A stretch of 64,000 bases of DNA from Phlegmacium glaucopus. Its lineage: Eukaryota > Basidiomycota > Agaricomycetes > Agaricales > Cortinariaceae. Positions 11,954 to 21,096 of this stretch are shown one piece after another. Each line of letters starts with the position of its first letter. Within the stretch, counting starts at the first letter, position 1. Position numbers and translations under genes: made by a program. Under the pieces are notes generated by a model. That model saw only the letters and a list, made by a program, of their open reading frames with translations. It did not search any database and had not been told where the DNA came from. The stretch spans positions 186,001 to 250,000 of the forward strand of contig MU130154.1 in the NCBI GenBank assembly GCA_015039465.1, read 5' to 3'.

Positions 11954-13526
11954 ATGGCCTATGGCTATTACCAACAGAGTGGCATACCAGGATGGGGAAC
12001 TAACCAGGCAAGTCTAGTCAATCAAGTTATACCATTTCACCTGACCTTGTCTTTCAGTTTCAGTTCGGTGCTCCGCCTGTTCCAAGTTTTCAGCCTCAAC
12101 CCACTTGTGAGTCATGGTCTGCTGAGGATTATCAATCTTGCTTGCTTACTTGTTACCATAATACAGGGGGTGGTACTGATTTCTACCGTGCTCATGCCTC
12201 GACCTCCGATCCGTCAGTGTCAATTGTTGCTTTTATCTTCTAACCCCACTTGCGAATGGAGTTACACAGATACCTTTTTGATCACGCTTGGAACCGTGTA
12301 CGTGAGTATGGGGGTGCCCCTGCTGGCGGAATGGGTGTTGGTCTTCATGAAGCAAGACTTTGGCATCGTCGTGCCTATGCGGGTCTAGTTAGTATGCTTA
12401 TCTACTGTATTCCGCCAGCGAATTAATGCACCCTTCCCCAATCAGCATGAGATAAGCCTTCTGCAACCCAACGAAATAGGTCATGCAGCTGCGTATGAAG
12501 CTTACAGGACATGGATACATAATAGTTCGATCTACGAACCGCTCAGCGGCGACATCGAACGACAAAGGGAGGCCTTGACCGGGCTCGCAGTGGCAGAAGG
12601 TTCACTTGGATCGTTATGTCATATTTTACATACTAATCGTTGATCTAGCTTCTCGCTTATTGCAATATTCCTCACGCCCTGCGGATAATTATGCTCGTCT
12701 GGCTGCCTCGGAAGCAGCCGCTCATACAGCTTCTTACATCTTTTATCAGGTCAGTTAAGACTTGGAGTAACTCATGGATTTGACCTGATAATCGCAATGG
12801 CAGTCACGCGATGGTGAACATCGCTCTCGCTCCCAGTATCGCCAAGGAGGATTTGATGATCCGTACGCTTTCGACGATGCACTTTTTTCCCGTGCCAGGT
12901 CCCGTTCCGGACACCGACATCGCTCACATTCTCGACATGGACCTTTGTCACAATCAGGTGGAATGCCATTCCCACAGGCATATTCCTCATCATCCACATC
13001 CATGGGTCAGACACCTTTTCCGGGACAGCCGGGATCATATAGCTCTTATGGTGGTCATACAGGAGGGATCCACATGCCCGTCCATGGAACACCTTTCCCT
13101 CATGGTGTTGCGTTACCGCCTGGTTCAGCTTATAGCAGTAGCTCAATGCCCATGGGAATGGGGATTAATCATTCATACAGCGCTCCATTTCCCATGGACG
13201 TCGCTGCATCTTATCAAGGGTCAGCCCTAGGCGTCCCATATTCACGAAGTCGCAGTTCTTCATTCAACTACCCCCAGCAAGCATACTCCCAGCAAGCATA
13301 CTCTCAGCAAGCATACCCTCAGCAAGTGTATACACAGCAAGGATATGCCCCAACACCTTACGCTATGGGTTCTGCCATGAGTTCGTCCAGCATGCCAATG
13401 GGAATCCCAGTTACTACGCAGCCAACAACGATAATAATTCACAAGAAGAAAAAACATCACAAAAGATCAAGGAGCTCAGAACCGGATTATCATGATCGTC
13501 ATCATTATTCATCCTCCAGATATTAG
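11954..13526 (+). CDS. CipC-like protein with Gln/Tyr repeat and basic tail
   Basis: The N-terminus is MAYGYYQQSGIPGWGTNQ (exon 11954-12007), whose 3' edge reads AG|GCAAGT, a GC-AG intron; the acceptor has two candidate positions (12057 or 12063). Spliced exons then give FGAPPVPSFQPQPTWGG, YLFDHAWNRVREYGGAPAGG, GVGLHEARLWHRRAYAG, HEISLLQPNEIGHAAAYEAY and REALTGLAVAEASRLLQ. The order HExx - AAAYEAY - ALTGLAVAE - Ala-rich helix resembles the CipC/DUF3759 family of small stress-induced fungal proteins of unknown function. After it come an Arg/His/Ser-rich region, a Ser/Gly/Met-rich low-complexity region, five QQ-x-Y repeats and a basic His/Lys/Arg/Ser tail. That makes it much longer than ordinary CipC (roughly 120 residues). 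Family assignment is moderate; no function is claimed. Confidence 0.7.
13275..13349 (+). repeat. Five 15-base units coding a QQ-x-Y repeat
   Basis: Five consecutive 15-base units encode QQAYS, QQAYS, QQAYP, QQVYT and QQGYA within the CipC-like protein. The first three units are nearly identical at DNA level, which suggests recent unit gain by slippage. Gln/Tyr-rich repeats are a feature of prion-like, self-associating segments. Confidence 0.9.
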
Positions 13527-13929
13527 AAATCCCAAATATGCTACATAAGAATGTAAGAAATCTGAATTTGATGTACATTTATTAGTATCTTGTATGTGTA
13601 AATACTGTAAATCATGAATGTACTGCTAGTAGAAACTCGATTCGGACTAGCTAGTTATGTCGATTTTGAAGTAGCCAGTAGGATATATTTTTGGGAATAT
13701 AAGGACACCATCTCTATTTTTTAGGGGGTCCGTGCTGAGTGCTGAGAGCTCCATGGATTGCACAGCATAGCGATGCGGTGGCTCCCAGAAACTCCGATTT
13801 CACACGGCTCGTCAGACTATATAAAACCGCACCAACGTTTTGATGTCCCTTGATAGGCTGGTCCTAACCCATCGTGCTCTTGCTACCACATTTGAATTCA
13901 CTTAAACAAACCCACAAATAAACAGAAGA
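13527..13929. other. Intergenic before the four-helix membrane gene
   Basis: It contains the 3' end of the CipC-like transcript, a TA-rich stretch, and the promoter of the next gene with a clear TATA box at 13818-13826. No coding frame is seen. Confidence 0.6.
13818..13826 (+). promoter_or_regulatory. TATA box of the four-helix membrane gene
   Basis: TATATAAAA lies 112 bases before the ATG at 13930. It is one of the best TATA boxes in the window and suggests an inducible gene. Confidence 0.6.
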
Positions 13930-14700
13930 ATGACTGCAATTACCACCCGTACTTTTCTATGCTGCATCCCCGTTAGAGCCGGCGTAGTTGTGAGTTTTTT
14001 GCCCTTTTTATCTTATCTATTACTCGGTTATAAACATGGAATTTAGTTCCTTTCCCTTCTTGGTTTCTTTGGAGGCTCTTTAGTCACAGCTGTTGCGGTC
14101 ATCCACTTGAAGCGATCAGGTAAAATCATTGGCATATCATTCTTGCATATACCAGACTTAACTCGTGATTTTCAGAAGGAAGCAAGACCTCTCTGATCAT
14201 CCAAGTCGTCATATACGTTTTGTTGGCACTGGTTTCCATCTTCGGGTTCGTCTATGTGACGTTTTTATCATGTCGTCGTCTCACTGACCAACTTTATAGG
14301 TTGGTTGGAGCTATTACTCGAAAGCTCGGATTCATCCGCTTGTATTGTGGAATACTCATCACACATCTTATCTTCAACATTGCCACTGGTATCTTCGCTA
14401 TCCACCGCAACTTCAAAGATGCCCCACAATATATCTCTGAGTGCTCCAGCGGCTCGACGGAGCCAGCAACCCTCAAATCTTGCCGAGATGGTGCGAACCT
14501 TTGGAAGGGCGTCCTCATTGGTATTTTCATTCTTGGCTGGTTGCTTGAAACCTGTCAGTTTTTTATATATTTCATCTCCGTTGTTCCATCTGTTCATGGC
14601 ATATTCTGCATCAGGGGCTTGTTCAATTGTGTATTCATACGGCAAGCAGCTCGAAGAAGAGTCAACTACTGGTTTGGTTAAGGATACAGAGACCTGGTAG
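13930..14700 (+). CDS. Small integral membrane protein with four predicted helices
   Basis: Spliced reading begins MTAITTRTFLCCIPVRAGVV. Hydrophobic segments follow: FLSLLGFFGGSLVTAVAVIH, SLIIQVVIYVLLALVSIFG, LYCGILITHLIFNIATGIF and LWKGVLIGIFILGWLLETW. The C-terminus is cytosol-like: SIVYSYGKQLEEESTTGLVK to ETW-stop. A loop with three Cys (SECSSGSTEP...LKSC) lies between helices 3 and 4. Introns fall after GVV, KRS, IFG and LET. I do not recognise a named family; the layout resembles tetraspanning proteins that are numerous in mushroom genomes. The gene has a strong TATA box. Confidence 0.75.
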
Positions 14701-15052
14701 GCAGTAGATTGTCCGTCCAGGCTTTGTTCCTACTCTTTCCCTCGAATAAATTTGTTCCCCATCGTCTGAAGTCCCACAACAACTTGGATGGTCACATCAG
14801 GTCCAACTTGTTAGTTTTAAGACTGAGCCTGTCAAAATCGGCGTGATAAATGACCGGCTGGTCCTAACACCGCTCGAGTCTTGACTTGGGTAATAGTTAG
14901 CTCGCTGTTTGTAGACCATTCTTCTGCAAAGAATATTTTTGAACGAGACACAGATACATATTAGATCAGTCCTGAGAACTATTAAGGCATGTTACTTACA
15001 TAATTAGAATAGTTGAAGTCCTCTCTCAACTAACCTTATCACCTAAGTCAAC
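14701..15052. other. Intergenic before MPC2
   Basis: Contains the 3' end of the membrane protein gene and the MPC2 promoter and leader. No coding frame or repeat was noticed. Confidence 0.55.
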
Positions 15053-15610
15053 ATGTCTGGAGCTGCAGCATCCGCAAGTGCTTCCAAGCTTTCCTCGTTT
15101 ATGAACCATCCAGCAGGTGAAGACCCAATACTTTCATGTAAAATTTCACTCTCATCTTCAGTAAACATGCAGGACCCAAGACTGTGTTTTTCTGGGCACC
15201 TCTGATGAAGTGGTGTTTGGTCGCTGCAGGTGTAAAAGACCTCAGTCGTCCCGCAGAAAAGCTGAGTGTATCCCAAAACCTCGGTATGCATACGCAGGCT
15301 CCTAGACTTTTTGAGAATAACATCTAATCGGATTTCTTGTAGCTCTCGCTGCTACTGGATTTATATGGGTGCGATACTCATTGGTTATCACCCCCGTTAA
15401 CTACAGCCTGGCGGCAGTACGTAGTATATTTTCTAAGCTTATTCATTTATTGACATAAATCTCTTCAGGTCAACTTCTTCGTTGGCCTGTCTGGACTGTC
15501 ACAACTAGGCCGTATTGCTCAGTAAGTTCCGCCCACCCGCGATGTTTCCCGAATTTTGACCAAACGTAACCTACAGTTATCGAAGGAATCATCCTGAGGG
15601 TCATAACTAG
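15053..15610 (+). CDS. MPC2: Mitochondrial pyruvate carrier subunit 2
   Basis: With MPC1 this inner-membrane protein imports pyruvate into the mitochondrial matrix. Five exons (15053-15116, 15173-15283, 15343-15416, 15469-15521, 15577-15610) add up to 111 residues, the expected size. Family blocks are complete: HPAGPKTVFFWAP, then MKWCLVAAGVKDLSRPAEKLS, then ALAATGFIWVRYSLVITPVN and YSLAAVNFFVGLSGLSQLGRI. The Ser/Ala-rich first residues are compatible with import into mitochondria. It converges with the Apq12-like gene, whose stop codon is 67 bases away, so their 3' ends probably overlap. MPC1 is not in the window. Confidence 0.95.
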
Positions 15611-15677
15611 AAGCACCCATGAGGGATTTATGTACCTACACCATGTTAATGGAAGCATGATTGATTTTAATTTACTA

Positions 15678-16382
15678 TCATCTCGAGCGAGAATTTCCAG
15701 TTGGTGCTTTATTACTTTTTGTATTTTTGGGAGACCTTCCTTCCGAATGTTCCTCACTGTTACCCCACATGTTCTTCACTACAGCCCACCATTCGCTTTT
15801 CTCGAGAATACGATCAGCAGCGTCAGCGATAATCGTCACCAACTGTTCGCCCTGAACCTGGCCGTCGTTTGCTTCCTGATATTGCCATTCACGATGGCGT
15901 GCGAATGATTCCCATGCTTTTGGTCTTTGCGGCTTCTGCTTCCTTCCTTGTCGTAACTTGGCTGTCTGCCAAGCTCCTGCAGAACCGTGGTCGCCATTCG
16001 CCAGATTTATCATATATCTTCCAATGTCTGGAATAATGCCCCGATTTCCCACTGCAACGTTATTCCCCATATAATATGATGCTCCTGCTAGCAGAATACT
16101 GATAATACTGCCCCACTTGATAAGCCAAAAACTGGTTCTTAAAACCAAGCTAGTGGTCCGATATAGACTTGCTAATGCAAGATAAGCCGCCAGAATGGTG
16201 ATGATGGCAGGCAGGAAAGCTTGTACATTCCAATCTGTAGGGAGGAGTAAATTGCATAGTCTGGCAATTGATGTAGCTGTGGTGAATGATCGTGAGAGCA
16301 GGGTGATTACGACTGAGTAAAGTGGGGGAGGAAGATAGGCGGCGATGTATTTGAGCACAGGGTCGAGGAGGGCATTATTCAT
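15678..16382 (-). CDS. Membrane protein, possibly Apq12-like (nuclear envelope)
   Basis: One uninterrupted frame of about 234 residues starts at the ATG at 16380-16382 (MNNALLDPVLKYIAAYLPPP); the frame extends upstream only through a GTG codon. Three hydrophobic stretches are visible: SVVITLLSRSFTTATSIARL, FLPAIITILAAYLALASLYR and SFWLIKWGSIISILLAGASY. The hydrophilic C-terminal half has a Gln/Arg/Lys-rich part and ends NSRSR. The arrangement resembles the fungal nuclear pore assembly and biogenesis (Apq12) domain, which acts in nuclear envelope lipid balance and pore assembly. This is from recall of family style, not a search, so it is tentative. It shares a 182-base divergent promoter with the next gene. 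Confidence 0.6.
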   Translation of the reverse strand: MNNALLDPVLKYIAAYLPPPLYSVVITLLSRSFTTATSIARLCNLLLPTDWNVQAFLPAIITILAAYLALASLYRTTSLVLRTSFWLIKWGSIISILLAGASYYMGNNVAVGNRGIIPDIGRYMINLANGDHGSAGAWQTAKLRQGRKQKPQRPKAWESFARHREWQYQEANDGQVQGEQLVTIIADAADRILEKSEWWAVVKNMWGNSEEHSEGRSPKNTKSNKAPTGNSRSR

Positions 16383-16564
16383 GATGTTAAGGAGCGTTTG
16401 AGTCCTGTCGTTGAAGGAGGCAATGTCAACCACGTGATGTATCAGTCACAAATACCAAACAACAAATCCGACGTATAAGGGACATGAAATCTCCCAAGCT
16501 AGTCTCTTAACCTTCTCTTGCCAAACCCCACTCTCTTTACCCCTCCCTCCATTTGTCCCACGCC
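16383..16564. promoter_or_regulatory. Divergent promoter with a CACGTG E-box
   Basis: This 182-base region separates the starts of the Apq12-like gene and the Cys-motif gene. CACGTGAT lies at 16431-16438, about 50 bases before the minus-strand ATG. CACGTG is the recognition core of basic helix-loop-helix factors such as Cbf1. A pyrimidine-rich tract precedes the plus-strand ATG. Confidence 0.5.
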
Positions 16565-17230
16565 ATGACCTTGAAGAGAAAACTTGACGCTGACTCCGAC
16601 GATGTTTCCCCTGTGGTATTTATTTCCTCTCCCATCACCGACGTAGCATTTCTCATACATTCGCTACAGTCAACTAAACAATTGAAACTCGTCCCTTTCC
16701 CAAATATTGAGCTTGATACAGACGTTACAATGTCAGAAGCTGAACCTTTGTATCCCAACATTCATCACAGTCGCCTACCATCTGGCGCTAGCTCGATTTC
16801 TTCCTGTGCATCGGACTCCCCTATCTCAGGCATTGGTACGCATATTTCTGACCCTAGGAATATGACCATTCATATGCTCGTCGCAGCAACGTACCCATCA
16901 TTTGACCTCTATCCGGTTCCTTTCTTCCACAACATCGGCATGGTGGACCCAAATTCTGACAACTCCGCTCTACCTCCCAACTCCTCCCCGGTTGGATTGC
17001 TACAGCCTTCAAGCCCTTTTATCCACCATGGGTATGATGCAAAATCCTTTATGGTATCTACTTTTTATCTCATCAAGGGGCTTTCATTTTTGTTTGCTTG
17101 GCAAATCAGGGCAAATTGTACACAAATACCGAAACTTAGGATCGCCTGCGCCTCCAGTGTCAACGGCCATCGCACCATGTGGAGCCACTGCGAACAATGT
17201 GGCGCAATTTCTGTGGTAGATTGTGATTGA
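16565..17230 (+). CDS. Small protein with conserved C-terminal Cys motif, unknown function
   Basis: Four exons (16565-16615, 16670-16835, 16887-17031, 17110-17230) keep phase and give about 160 residues. The start MTLKRKLDADSDDVSPVS looks like a nuclear protein N-terminus. The middle is Ser/Pro-rich (LPSGASSISSCASDSPISG) followed by FDLYPVPFFHN and VGLLQPSSPFIHHG. The C-terminal exon reads CTQIPKLRIAC, then TMWSHCEQCGAI and ends SVVDCD. The spacing C-x9-C ... C-x2-C could bind a metal ion. I recognise the pattern only as one seen in hypothetical basidiomycete proteins and cannot name a function. Confidence 0.65.
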   Translation: MTLKRKLDADSDDVSPVVFISSPITDVAFLIHSLQSTKQLKLVPFPNIELDTDVTMSEAEPLYPNIHHSRLPSGASSISSCASDSPISGIGTHISDPRNMTIHMLVAATYPSFDLYPVPFFHNIGMVDPNSDNSALPPNSSPVGLLQPSSPFIHHGYDAKSFMVSTFYLIKGLSFLFAWQIRANCTQIPKLRIACASSVNGHRTMWSHCEQCGAISVVDCD

Positions 17231-18679
17231 AATTGTATTACTGACGGTTTTTAGCTCCCCACCAAGGAAAAACCGGTTCCAAATCTTGACTCCAACATCT
17301 TCGACACTTGCTCTTCTCTTCCGCCTCTTCTCTTTATGCGCTATTATTGCTGAATCGTTCTTCCTGTGACATATCTCTTGCCAGCTCTTTGTTTCCAACT
17401 CGACTTGTTTCCGACCCGACTAGACACCATTTCCAACTTTCAACTATCCGATCTGCAGCACATCCGACAAACTGCGACTTGTTTGAAATGACCTTCCCTC
17501 CCTTCCCTCGACAAAACAAATAAATCAACACACAAAGTCCAAAAAACAGGCTTTTTCCAGAGTTCTAATTTGCGCCAGCCTAGTATCCATTACTAGAGAA
17601 GGAAAAAGCCTAGCCATACAACTTCTTATATGCCTGCTCTCGCTATCTTTATGCATCGTTATATTTATTACTGTCCTGTATTATGGAAATGCCAATGGTG
17701 ACTTATATCACTTTTATTTCGAAGGCACCGTGAAGCTGAGTCCAAGTGTGATGTCACCTTCAACACCTTTCCATTTTTACTAAGGTTCCAACTGTGAGCT
17801 GAATCCAATAGAACTGGTATGTGTTGATTACATGATATAGCACTGAGATCATCCACATAGGGAGCACCTAAAGGCCACATTTACAGAGTGGGCTCTTCAA
17901 TGTCGTCCACATATGCATGAAATACGCTAGTTTGTTCATAAGATCCGGGAGGTGTATCGGTCGGGGCTCATGGGAAAAGCAGCTGCTTGCCGTGAATAAG
18001 TAGAAGATGTACCAATCAGTGTCGGAAAGAGCTATGGTAGCTATGGAAGGAACTACAGCAGTTTGGCGCCTATAAGCGCCTATATGTAAGTGCCTGTTCA
18101 AAATGCCCCCACGAGAAAATCCGCAAAAATCAATTTTGGAGGTTTTGAGGCCTGAAATCAGCTCATTTATGTGCAATAAGAATACGGACTTTCGTTGGCC
18201 GTCGCACGCTCAGTTTCGTTATGTAAGTCAGCACATTTGTGGGGAGATCGTATTCGAGTCTCAACTGAAAAGAGAAAAGGAACTGAGCAAGGTGGATGTG
18301 AGCTGCCTAAACCTTGGGTCATCTGAATCAACTCGTTGGTATACTAATTACAGCCATTCAGTTACTAAACACGATGCAATAGCAATTCAAGTTCTTATTC
18401 CACATATTACGGTGGCAGTGTGCATGAACCCGAATGATCACCAACAGTTGACACCAACTCCACATTTTATTTTGGCGTCCTCCATCTTCATGGAGAACTA
18501 ACCTGGTTTAAAAAGCGTCATTCAAGTTGACAATTAGGTCAATTTTGCCATCGTACACCGTCGACATCTCCAGTAAAGTGAGCAAACGTCACGACCACAG
18601 GAGCTGACCAATGTCAACGCGAAGTAAATCTCTTACAAAAACGATTAATTATGTGATCCTAATTCGAATTACTACAGAA
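17231..18679. other. Gene-poor stretch with a nested inverted repeat
   Basis: No open frame here has codon pattern, splice sites or family resemblance that would support a gene. The left part contains pyrimidine-rich 3' untranslated sequence. A nested inverted repeat lies at 17548-17611. The right end leads directly into a decayed transporter gene. The region may be old transposon-poor junk DNA or the remains of further lost genes. Confidence 0.5.
17548..17611. repeat. Nested inverted repeat (hairpin-forming)
   Basis: AGGCTTTTTCC at 17548-17558 is matched exactly by GGAAAAAGCCT at 17601-17611. Inside lies a second pair, CTAGTA and TACTAG, separated by five bases. It could fold as a hairpin or be the remnant of a small terminal-inverted-repeat element. 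No flanking target duplication was identified. Confidence 0.6.
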
Positions 18680-20045
18680 TCGAAATCCACTTGAGTTGAA
18701 GGCATACCCCACGACAAGCTTCTAGCGCAGGTCGACGCATTCGCACAAGAGGAGGATATGAAAAAGACATTTTTCAGTCTCCTTCAGAAGGAGGCTCCTC
18801 TTGTTCAAAATCCAAGAGAGCCGGAGTCAATCCAAGAACTTGACCATGCCGACTGGGAAGTAAGTCTAACACGCCGCCGCCAGTCCTTGGTATTGGTATA
18901 TTGTCTCTGACGCTGCTGCCTTGCAGACAGATGGAGACAACCCAAGGCCTTGTATTTGACTATCGTTCTATGCTCGGTGGCAGCTGCTGTCCAGCAAGTA
19001 TCTCTCCATGACCTTTTAAAGATTAACACTCCAGCAACAGAGGGATGGGACCAGAACTGGTTCTAATGGTACCAATCTATCCTTGCACAAAACTTCAGTA
19101 TCTCAACGGATTCTGGAAATCCTAACGCGCAAGTACTAATGAACGGACTCTTGAAGTGATTAACGCTGCGTAAGGATGGTTCCTCTTGTTTTATGAACAA
19201 CTACCTGAGTCGATTGTGATTATGTTAGACCATACATTTCATCCTGCGGCCTGCCGCCTGGGTTGTTGGCTTACAGACCCACTAAAGAATTTCGTCGGAC
19301 GTCGCGGCGCTATTTTATTGCAGCATATTTTGTACTCTCAGTGATTGGATGTGGGCTTTTTCAAAATTGGCCCCAATTTTTCGTAGGTATCACTATGTAT
19401 GTTACATTGACAATGAGTAAGCTTACGTGCACTTGATAGATTTGTCGGCTTTTGCTTGGCATTGGTATGGATGCAAAAGCTAGCACAGTTCCTATCTATG
19501 CGGCAGGAAACACGCCTGCATCAATTCATGGGGCTTGGCAGATGTGGGTACGTAGTAATGATTTCTTTGCCTTCTTTCCTAAGTAGTCTCAAATTGAAAA
19601 GACAGCATTCGGCATTTTGACTTTTGCGTAAATCTGATCCTGTTACAAGTCGGAAAATTCGCCTGGCATCTGTAGCTACAATGTTCCGGCATTTCTTCCC
19701 GCGATTCCGCTCGTTGTAGGAATATATTTCAAGCTTTGCCCAGGCAAGTCATTATTCCTTTTACGGTTGCTCACTAGGCTTAAAAAGAACCACCGAGATA
19801 GCTGATGAAGAAAGGGCGAGACAGAAAAGCATATAATCCTTTTAAATGCCTACGAGACAATGACCTGGCAAGCCGCGCATGACCTTTACTACGTCCGTCG
19901 ACAGCTTATGGTGGGGGACGGTTATTAATGGTGCTTCTCTCTCGTTTCACGGAATTGTTCACTACTACTCCTCGCGTGCATCGCGCTATGCTGGCCAGCT
20001 TTGTCGTCATGATCGCCCAGCAAATGTCCTTTCCTGCTGTTTGGG
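18680..20045 (+). pseudogene. MFS sugar transporter pseudogene, N-terminal half
   Basis: Translated fragments follow the fungal sugar transporter family in order but in changing frames. They are DKLLAQVDAFAQEEDMKK, REPESIQELDHADWE, KALYLTIVLCSVAAAVQ, GWDQ then TGSNGTNLS after a one-base shift near 19055, VINAA-PYISS, DPLKNFVGRRGAI, LLLGIGMDAKASTVPIYAA, NTPASIHGAW, LMKKGRDRKAYNPFKCLR and RFTELFT-PRVHRAMLASF then VVMIAQQM. In-frame stops occur (for example TAA at 19064-19066) along with several frameshifts, so it cannot encode a full protein. It ends abruptly near the seventh helix. The rest of the family sequence appears on the opposite strand just downstream. Introns seem partly preserved, arguing for a decayed gene rather than a processed copy. 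Confidence 0.85.
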
Positions 20046-20129
20046 GGAATTGTTTCCTCTGTATAAAAGCCAAAAGCTGAAAGTTCACATACGTCACTTG
20101 CCTATCTCAAAGAACCTGGAAAAGCAACC

Positions 20130-20600
20130 TACCTCCAACGGGCTTAAATGCCGCAAGTAGACGTAGAAAAGTCAAGGAAAAGGACTGACGCCCAGAACAA
20201 ATTGGTTACGACCTATAGAAAATAAAATGAAAAAAATGTAACCTATCGGTATACTCAAGCATTCCCATCTCTCGGTGGGAATACTCCAGCTGAATACGTG
20301 AATGGAACGGGCCTTTCCTCAGGGGAGGGCAGGGGGTAAGATGCTATTAGTATCCATCAATTAGGGAACAAGGCGATGTTAGATATTAACCCACCACCAA
20401 AGAGGAAGGCAAAGAAGGCAATCAATGGAACCTTTGATCTCCTCATGTATAATGAAACAAAATCCGGCCACAAGTAGAGTGCAACCCATGTTCAGAAACA
20501 TGAACAAGAGAAGGTTGCGTCGACCAAATGTGTCAAGGCTTGGACTTTATACATTCTTTGCTGCGTTAGATATGGGTGCATTCGTCATGATATTTTTTTT
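20130..20600 (-). pseudogene. MFS sugar transporter pseudogene, inverted C-terminal part
   Basis: On the minus strand, reading leftward, there is SLDTFGRRNLLLFMFLNMG near 20480-20540, then CTLLVAGFCFI, then SPEERPVPFTYSAGVFPPRD near 20260-20320, and LLAAFKPVGG near 20130-20160. These are consecutive landmarks of the C-terminal half of the same sugar transporter family: the D-x-x-GRR loop, the SPGEGPVPFTYSAE motif and the AFKPTG motif. Stops and frame changes interrupt it. It faces the N-terminal half, so the parts converge near 20.05-20.13 kb, and the segment coding helices 7-8 is missing. This fits an inversion with loss at the breakpoint. Confidence 0.8.
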
Positions 20601-21096
20601 GTGGTTCTAGGTAAATTAATGCCCCATGAGTTTAAGCCCCCCCCCCTCCCTAGCTGACCTGCAATTCTCAGAAACCAAGCAGCGCACACTAGAGGTTCGT
20701 AAATTGACCCTTATCCATCTATTGACTTAGTTTACTGAGTCTTCGTTTTCGCGATCCCAACGTCAAAGCATAGACTTATCAAATCAAAACCTTTTTTCCT
20801 ATTTCGTCCAACGGTGGATATTGGATATTCTTCCGCAAATTATGTCTCCTACACCTCTGCACACTGACCTAGAGAATGTGTAAGTACTCAAATGTAATAT
20901 TGTATGGAGTCTACCTTGTCAAAATAAAAAATACTCTACATAATTCACGAATTACAACTCATTTGGCTAATATTCCATGGACTTGGAGAGCAAGCGTCAT
21001 AACCGTCAACTCTTCTGATATTTACCAATTCTGTTCCTGTTCTTCAAGTTTGTCTGTCCGATTATCTGCTTCAAAGCACAAAGACTACAATTCTTC
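20601..21096. other. Intergenic and 5' region of the WD40 gene
   Basis: A run of Cs lies at about 20638-20648. An ATG at 20842 followed by MSPTPLHTDLENV and a good GTAAGT donor could be a leader exon of the WD40 gene, or part of its untranslated leader. I could not connect it convincingly. Confidence 0.45.

Noticed and set aside
16383..16433. Upstream extension of the Apq12-like gene
   Set aside because: The longer frame begins with GTG, which is not a normal nuclear start in fungi; the first ATG is at 16380-16382.
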